64,000 nucleotides of DNA from the NCBI RefSeq assembly GCF_947172395.1, contig NC_069100.1, positions 7,592,109 through 7,656,108 on the forward strand. The letters run 5' to 3'. The notes under the pieces are model-generated. The model saw only the letters and a program-made list of their open reading frames with translations. It was not told the DNA's origin and made no database searches. The position numbers were made by a program, and so were the translations under genes. This document shows positions 62,732-64,000 of this stretch, piece after piece. Position 1 is the first letter of the stretch. The number at the start of each line of letters is the position of its first letter. The DNA comes from Bicyclus anynana (taxonomy: Eukaryota > Arthropoda > Insecta > Lepidoptera > Nymphalidae).

Positions 62732-63055
62732 ATTTTAAAAATCATTTACTCTAAATATATACTAACTAACCTGCAACAAAAAAGTTATAGTATTAAAGGT
62801 AAATCACCTATCTGAGCCTTATAGACTAAATAAGTACAGTAGGACTATTCTATAACGCTTGTTAGTTCAAATTTCGAATTCATCTCTATTTCTCTCTGTC
62901 TAACATGATGCTATAATGCATAATAGCATTAAAGGTGTGTGGGGGTATGACGACAGAGAGGATTTATAACTTCCCGATAGTTTGATGTAGATTTTTACAA
63001 TAGTAGTCTGACTGTACTTGTATGTGTGTATGAACATTGCAAGTATTTAAAAAGG
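62732..63055. other. upstream region of the zinc-finger gene
   Basis: AT-rich. Presumed promoter and 5' untranslated region on the minus strand. No motif stands out. Confidence 0.35.
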
Positions 63056-63112
63056 ATTCACCAAACTAAGACATCATTAGTTTTACTTCCTGTGTGAAGG
63101 TGGACGCCATTG
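63056..63112 (-). repeat. LINE coding-end fragment
   Basis: The reverse complement of agttttacttcctgtgtgaa through ccattggatcaact resembles 3235-3275 (gccgttggatcagcctccac). Confidence 0.5.
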
Positions 63113-63139
63113 GATCAACTTCTGAGTTTTCACTTTCAT

Positions 63140-63249
63140 ATCATTAACAACCCATATTCGGCTCACTGTTTAGCTTGAGTCAACTCTTAGAATGAGGGGT
63201 AAGGCCTTAATCCTCCACGCTGGCCAAATGCGGATTGGCAGACTTCACC
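63140..63249 (-). repeat. SINE-A 3' end
   Basis: Plus-strand aacccatattcggctcactg, then tagaatgaggggtaaggcct and caaatgcggattggcagact; the rest is absent. Confidence 0.75.
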
Positions 63250-63545
63250 GACATAGAGAACGAGCTATGCTCGGAGTATCTCAGCGTGATTGAATCAAAA
63301 AATTAGAAGATCCACAGAAGAACCAAATTCACCGACATAACTCAACGAATCGCGAAGATGAAGAGGTAATGGGCGGGGCACTTAGTTCTAAGAGCCGCGA
63401 CTGAGAATGATGAGAAAAAAAAGAGAATGGCAACCCCACACTAGAAAGCTCAGTGTTGATTGACCCCCACCAGGTGGACTGACAATATCAAGCGAGTTGC
63501 AGGGTATCGCTGGATGCAGGATCGTGGTGTTTGGAAGCCCCTACT
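63250..63545 (+). repeat. RTE-clade LINE 3' fragment
   Basis: gaacgagctatgctcggagt, agaagatccacagaagaacc, cgaagatgaagaggtaatgg, ctagaaagctcagtgttgat, ggtatcgctggatgcagg. Several frameshifts; no terminal microsatellite. Confidence 0.75.
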
Positions 63546-64000
63546 AGTGCAGATATGAATATATTTAATAAAACATTTAAACACGATTTTATTCTGCAAC
63601 CTATTTGCAATGTGTCAATGTGAATATTTTCTATTATTTATTTTTTATACCAAATAACAGATAAGATATTTTCATACCGGATCTCATACTAAAATAGTAG
63701 GCTAGTTGATACTTTTTTTAAATAGTCATAAATTGTCCATGAATGTTCTACTAGATTGAAAAAAAAATTTTCAAATTTTGTTTTACATGAAAATTTTAGT
63801 TTTTAAATATGTTTTTGACAATACGAGCTAAAACGCCTGTCGGCCATGATGCTCAACTGTTCCATGACGTCACTATATTAACAAATACCTTACAAACAGA
63901 GCGTTTGACAAAAATATTAGTTAACAATTAGTTTGATTTTTAGTACATCAAGTAATGTTGTGAAGTCACAAAATGGCATTGTCAGCGTTTTTGATGTTTA
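63546..64000. other. AT-rich DNA with repeat G
   Basis: 63750-63855 is the second copy of repeat G (see 61912-62040). No coding. Confidence 0.4.

Overview
The window is a stretch of an animal nuclear genome, almost certainly a moth or butterfly (Lepidoptera). The evidence is AT-rich DNA with intron-containing genes, many copies of Lep1-type Helitron elements that end in CTAG, RTE-clade LINE tails of the kind known from butterflies, three tRNA-derived SINE families with moderately diverged copies, a protein resembling ommochrome-binding protein, and a Rebers-Riddiford cuticle exon. The species cannot be named from the sequence. Family names are from recognition, since no database search was possible.

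Layout. 0-1.2 kb: last exon of an ommochrome-binding-protein-like gene (+), then a tRNA-Pro(AGG) gene (-). 1.3-14.6 kb: no host gene seen; a patchwork of SINE, LINE, Helitron and MITE copies. 14.6-19.5 kb: a complete Ty3/gypsy-type LTR retrotransposon of the CsRn1/Kabuki clade, with LTRs that look identical, a 4-bp target duplication, a tRNA-Trp primer site and open gag and pol frames. 19.5-24.7 kb: repeats, including a perfect 106-bp-arm palindrome and several MITEs. 25.1-32.6 kb: a secreted, cuticle-like protein gene (+) whose large exon may splice, in frame, to a terminal chitin-binding (RR) exon 5 kb downstream. 32.6-39.9 kb: repeats only.

39.95-55.67 kb: a complete nine-exon gene on the minus strand for the F-box protein FBXO28. 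All splice phases close and the predicted protein is 400 aa. Its introns hold many transposable elements and three degenerate tandem copies of the 3' end of exon 4. 56-59.6 kb: decayed LINE pieces and a dense Helitron cluster with GGGTA-type satellite arrays in both orientations. 59.8-62.7 kb: a two-exon gene (-) for a protein of about 794 aa with about 19 C2H2 zinc fingers. 62.8-64 kb: more SINE and LINE fragments.

The host genes show no operon-like link; they are unrelated neighbours. I found no clear new multi-gene system. The best leads are the apparently very young CsRn1 element, the large perfect palindrome, the duplicated FBXO28 exon end, the possible alternative terminal exon of the cuticle gene, and an internally deleted RTE element.
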